Shown: positions 63,267 through 64,000 of the stretch, piece by piece
How positions within the stretch are numbered: position 1 is the first letter of the stretch
How the letters are laid out: each line of letters begins with the position of its first letter
Source: Chloroflexota bacterium
GTDB taxonomy: Bacteria; Chloroflexota; Anaerolineae; Aggregatilineales; Ch27
DNA: 64,000 bases
Assembly (NCBI GenBank): GCA_019873685.1
Contig: JAIOAT010000002.1
Coordinates: forward strand, 82,463 to 146,462
Direction: 5' to 3'
Made by a program: the position numbers and the translations under genes
Notes under the pieces: model-generated
Seen by the model: the letters and a program-made list of their open reading frames with translations, nothing else
Told to the model about the DNA's origin: nothing
Database searches by the model: none

Positions 63267-64000
63267 GCGACCGGGAACGTCTCGACGTGTTGCTCGTGGC
63301 GCGTGCGCTGGTGGAGAGCCGGGAACAGGCTCGCCGCCTGATCATGGCTGGCGAAGTGCTTGTCAACGGGCAGCTGGTGGATAAGCCCGGCACCAGGGTA
63401 CCGCGGGAGGCGGCGCTTGAAGTGCGGGCCTTGCCGCGCTATGTCAGCCGGGGTGGGGAGAAGCTAGCCGCGGCCCTGGAAGCCTTTCCGGTGCAGGTGG
63501 CGGACGCCATCTGCGCGGACGTGGGAGCCAGCACCGGCGGCTTCACCGATTGCCTGCTTCAGCGCGGCGCGGCGCGGGTGTATGCCATTGATGTGGGATA
63601 CGGGCAGCTCGACTACCGACTGCGCCAGGATGGCCGAGTTGTGGTGATGGAGCGCACCAATGCGCGCTATGTGGAACGCTTACCCGAAGCTGTTGACGTG
63701 GTGACGATTGACGCCTCATTTATCTCTCTGCGGCTGCTGTTGCCAGTGGTAAAAGGCTGGCTGACACCGCAGGCCAGCGTCATCCCGCTGATCAAACCGC
63801 AGTTTGAGGCTGGCAAGCGCGACGTGGGCAAAGGCGGGGTTGTGCGCGATCGCGCTGTACACCGCCGCGTGCTGGAAGACGTGCTGACGGCGGCGCTAGG
63901 CTACGGATTCACTGTACACGGGCTGATCCGCTCGCCTTTGCTGGGGCCATCAGGGAATGTCGAGTTTCTGGCCTGGCTGAGGACTGGCGCAGATGCTCCG
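63263..64000 (+). CDS. tlyA: TlyA-family rRNA methyltransferase, partial
   Basis: The frame is open to the right edge, so the end is missing; 246 codons are visible of a usual 245-275. An S4 domain at the start ([31 protein letters not shown]) is followed by a FtsJ-like methyltransferase with the SAM motif [25 protein letters not shown], and the lysine, aspartate and lysine-bearing stretches ([15 protein letters not shown]). TlyA 2'-O-methylates rRNA and supports capreomycin sensitivity in mycobacteria. It overlaps the broken gene before it by ATGA. Confidence 0.94.
   Translation, partial: MSDRERLDVLLVARALVESREQARRLIMAGEVLVNGQLVDKPGTRVPREAALEVRALPRYVSRGGEKLAAALEAFPVQVADAICADVGASTGGFTDCLLQRGAARVYAIDVGYGQLDYRLRQDGRVVVMERTNARYVERLPEAVDVVTIDASFISLRLLLPVVKGWLTPQASVIPLIKPQFEAGKRDVGKGGVVRDRAVHRRVLEDVLTAALGYGFTVHGLIRSPLLGPSGNVEFLAWLRTGADAP

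Overview
The window is a gene-dense, roughly 60% GC bacterial chromosome segment that reads best as a Chloroflexota genome of the Anaerolineae type. This is an inference from several things seen together: an N-terminal coiled-coil insertion in RNA polymerase beta', many lipoproteins and secreted proteins with Pro/Thr-rich linkers, a mevalonate-type isoprenoid gene set ending in isopentenyl phosphate kinase as in Roseiflexus, and a Cys-rich MnmA. About 47 protein genes are packed tightly on both strands. I see no rRNA, tRNA, CRISPR array, insertion sequence or prophage, so this is core or housekeeping chromosome rather than an island. Promoters with clear -10 boxes and hairpin-T terminators can be read in many gaps.

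Layout. 1-2852: end of fabF and fabH (fatty acid synthesis), convergent with tyrS across a shared terminator. 3098-9243: a two-domain solute-binding lipoprotein, a DMT exporter, superoxide dismutase, a ferredoxin, a JAMM/MPN peptidase and an oligopeptide-type binding protein. 9406-15128: a small membrane protein with a prepilin peptidase, then iscS-mnmA (tRNA 2-thiolation), a double-hotdog thioesterase and enolase. 15208-20138: zinc-ribbon membrane protein, an unknown membrane-anchored protein with acylphosphatase, the copper chaperone pair PCuAC and Sco, and a LysM L,D-transpeptidase. 20416-24030: a heterodimeric ABC exporter. 24293-31671: a run of secreted or anchored surface proteins (TolB-like propeller, M23 peptidase, PPC-repeat protein, lipoprotein) and a DsbA-type thioredoxin. 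31799-39129: S1-domain protein, VKOR, Rel (p)ppGpp enzyme, TlpA-like thioredoxin, BTAD regulator and a glycosyltransferase of the GTDC1/QTMAN family. 39131-49047: topoisomerase subunit A, rpoC, HEAT-repeat protein and a site-2 protease. 49244-55695: yraN-miaA-unknown-mevalonate (di)phosphate decarboxylase on the minus strand and a cNMP-binding protein, then UbiA-like transferase, mevalonate kinase and isopentenyl phosphate kinase on the plus strand. 55699-59139: a peptide/nickel-type ABC importer operon without its ATPases. 59300-64000: PrsW-like membrane protein, an unknown membrane protein, a broken protease-like gene and the start of tlyA.

How the genes work together. Isoprenoid synthesis is split into two nearby clusters (decarboxylase behind miaA, which consumes the product DMAPP; kinases behind a prenyl-phosphate transferase). 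SOD, Sco and PCuAC point to oxygen use with a copper oxidase. DsbA and VKOR flank the S1 gene and form a plausible disulfide-making pair. IscS-MnmA, MiaA and perhaps the QTMAN-like enzyme all modify tRNA anticodon loops.

The points most worth a second look are a 196-bp tandem duplication that breaks a serine-protease-like gene (itself lacking the catalytic serine), the bacterial GTDC1/QTMAN homologue, the Roseiflexus-like mevalonate branch, the duplicated helical module in Rel, a topoisomerase A with Met at the quinolone serine and no GyrA box, and an rpoC that is not next to rpoB.
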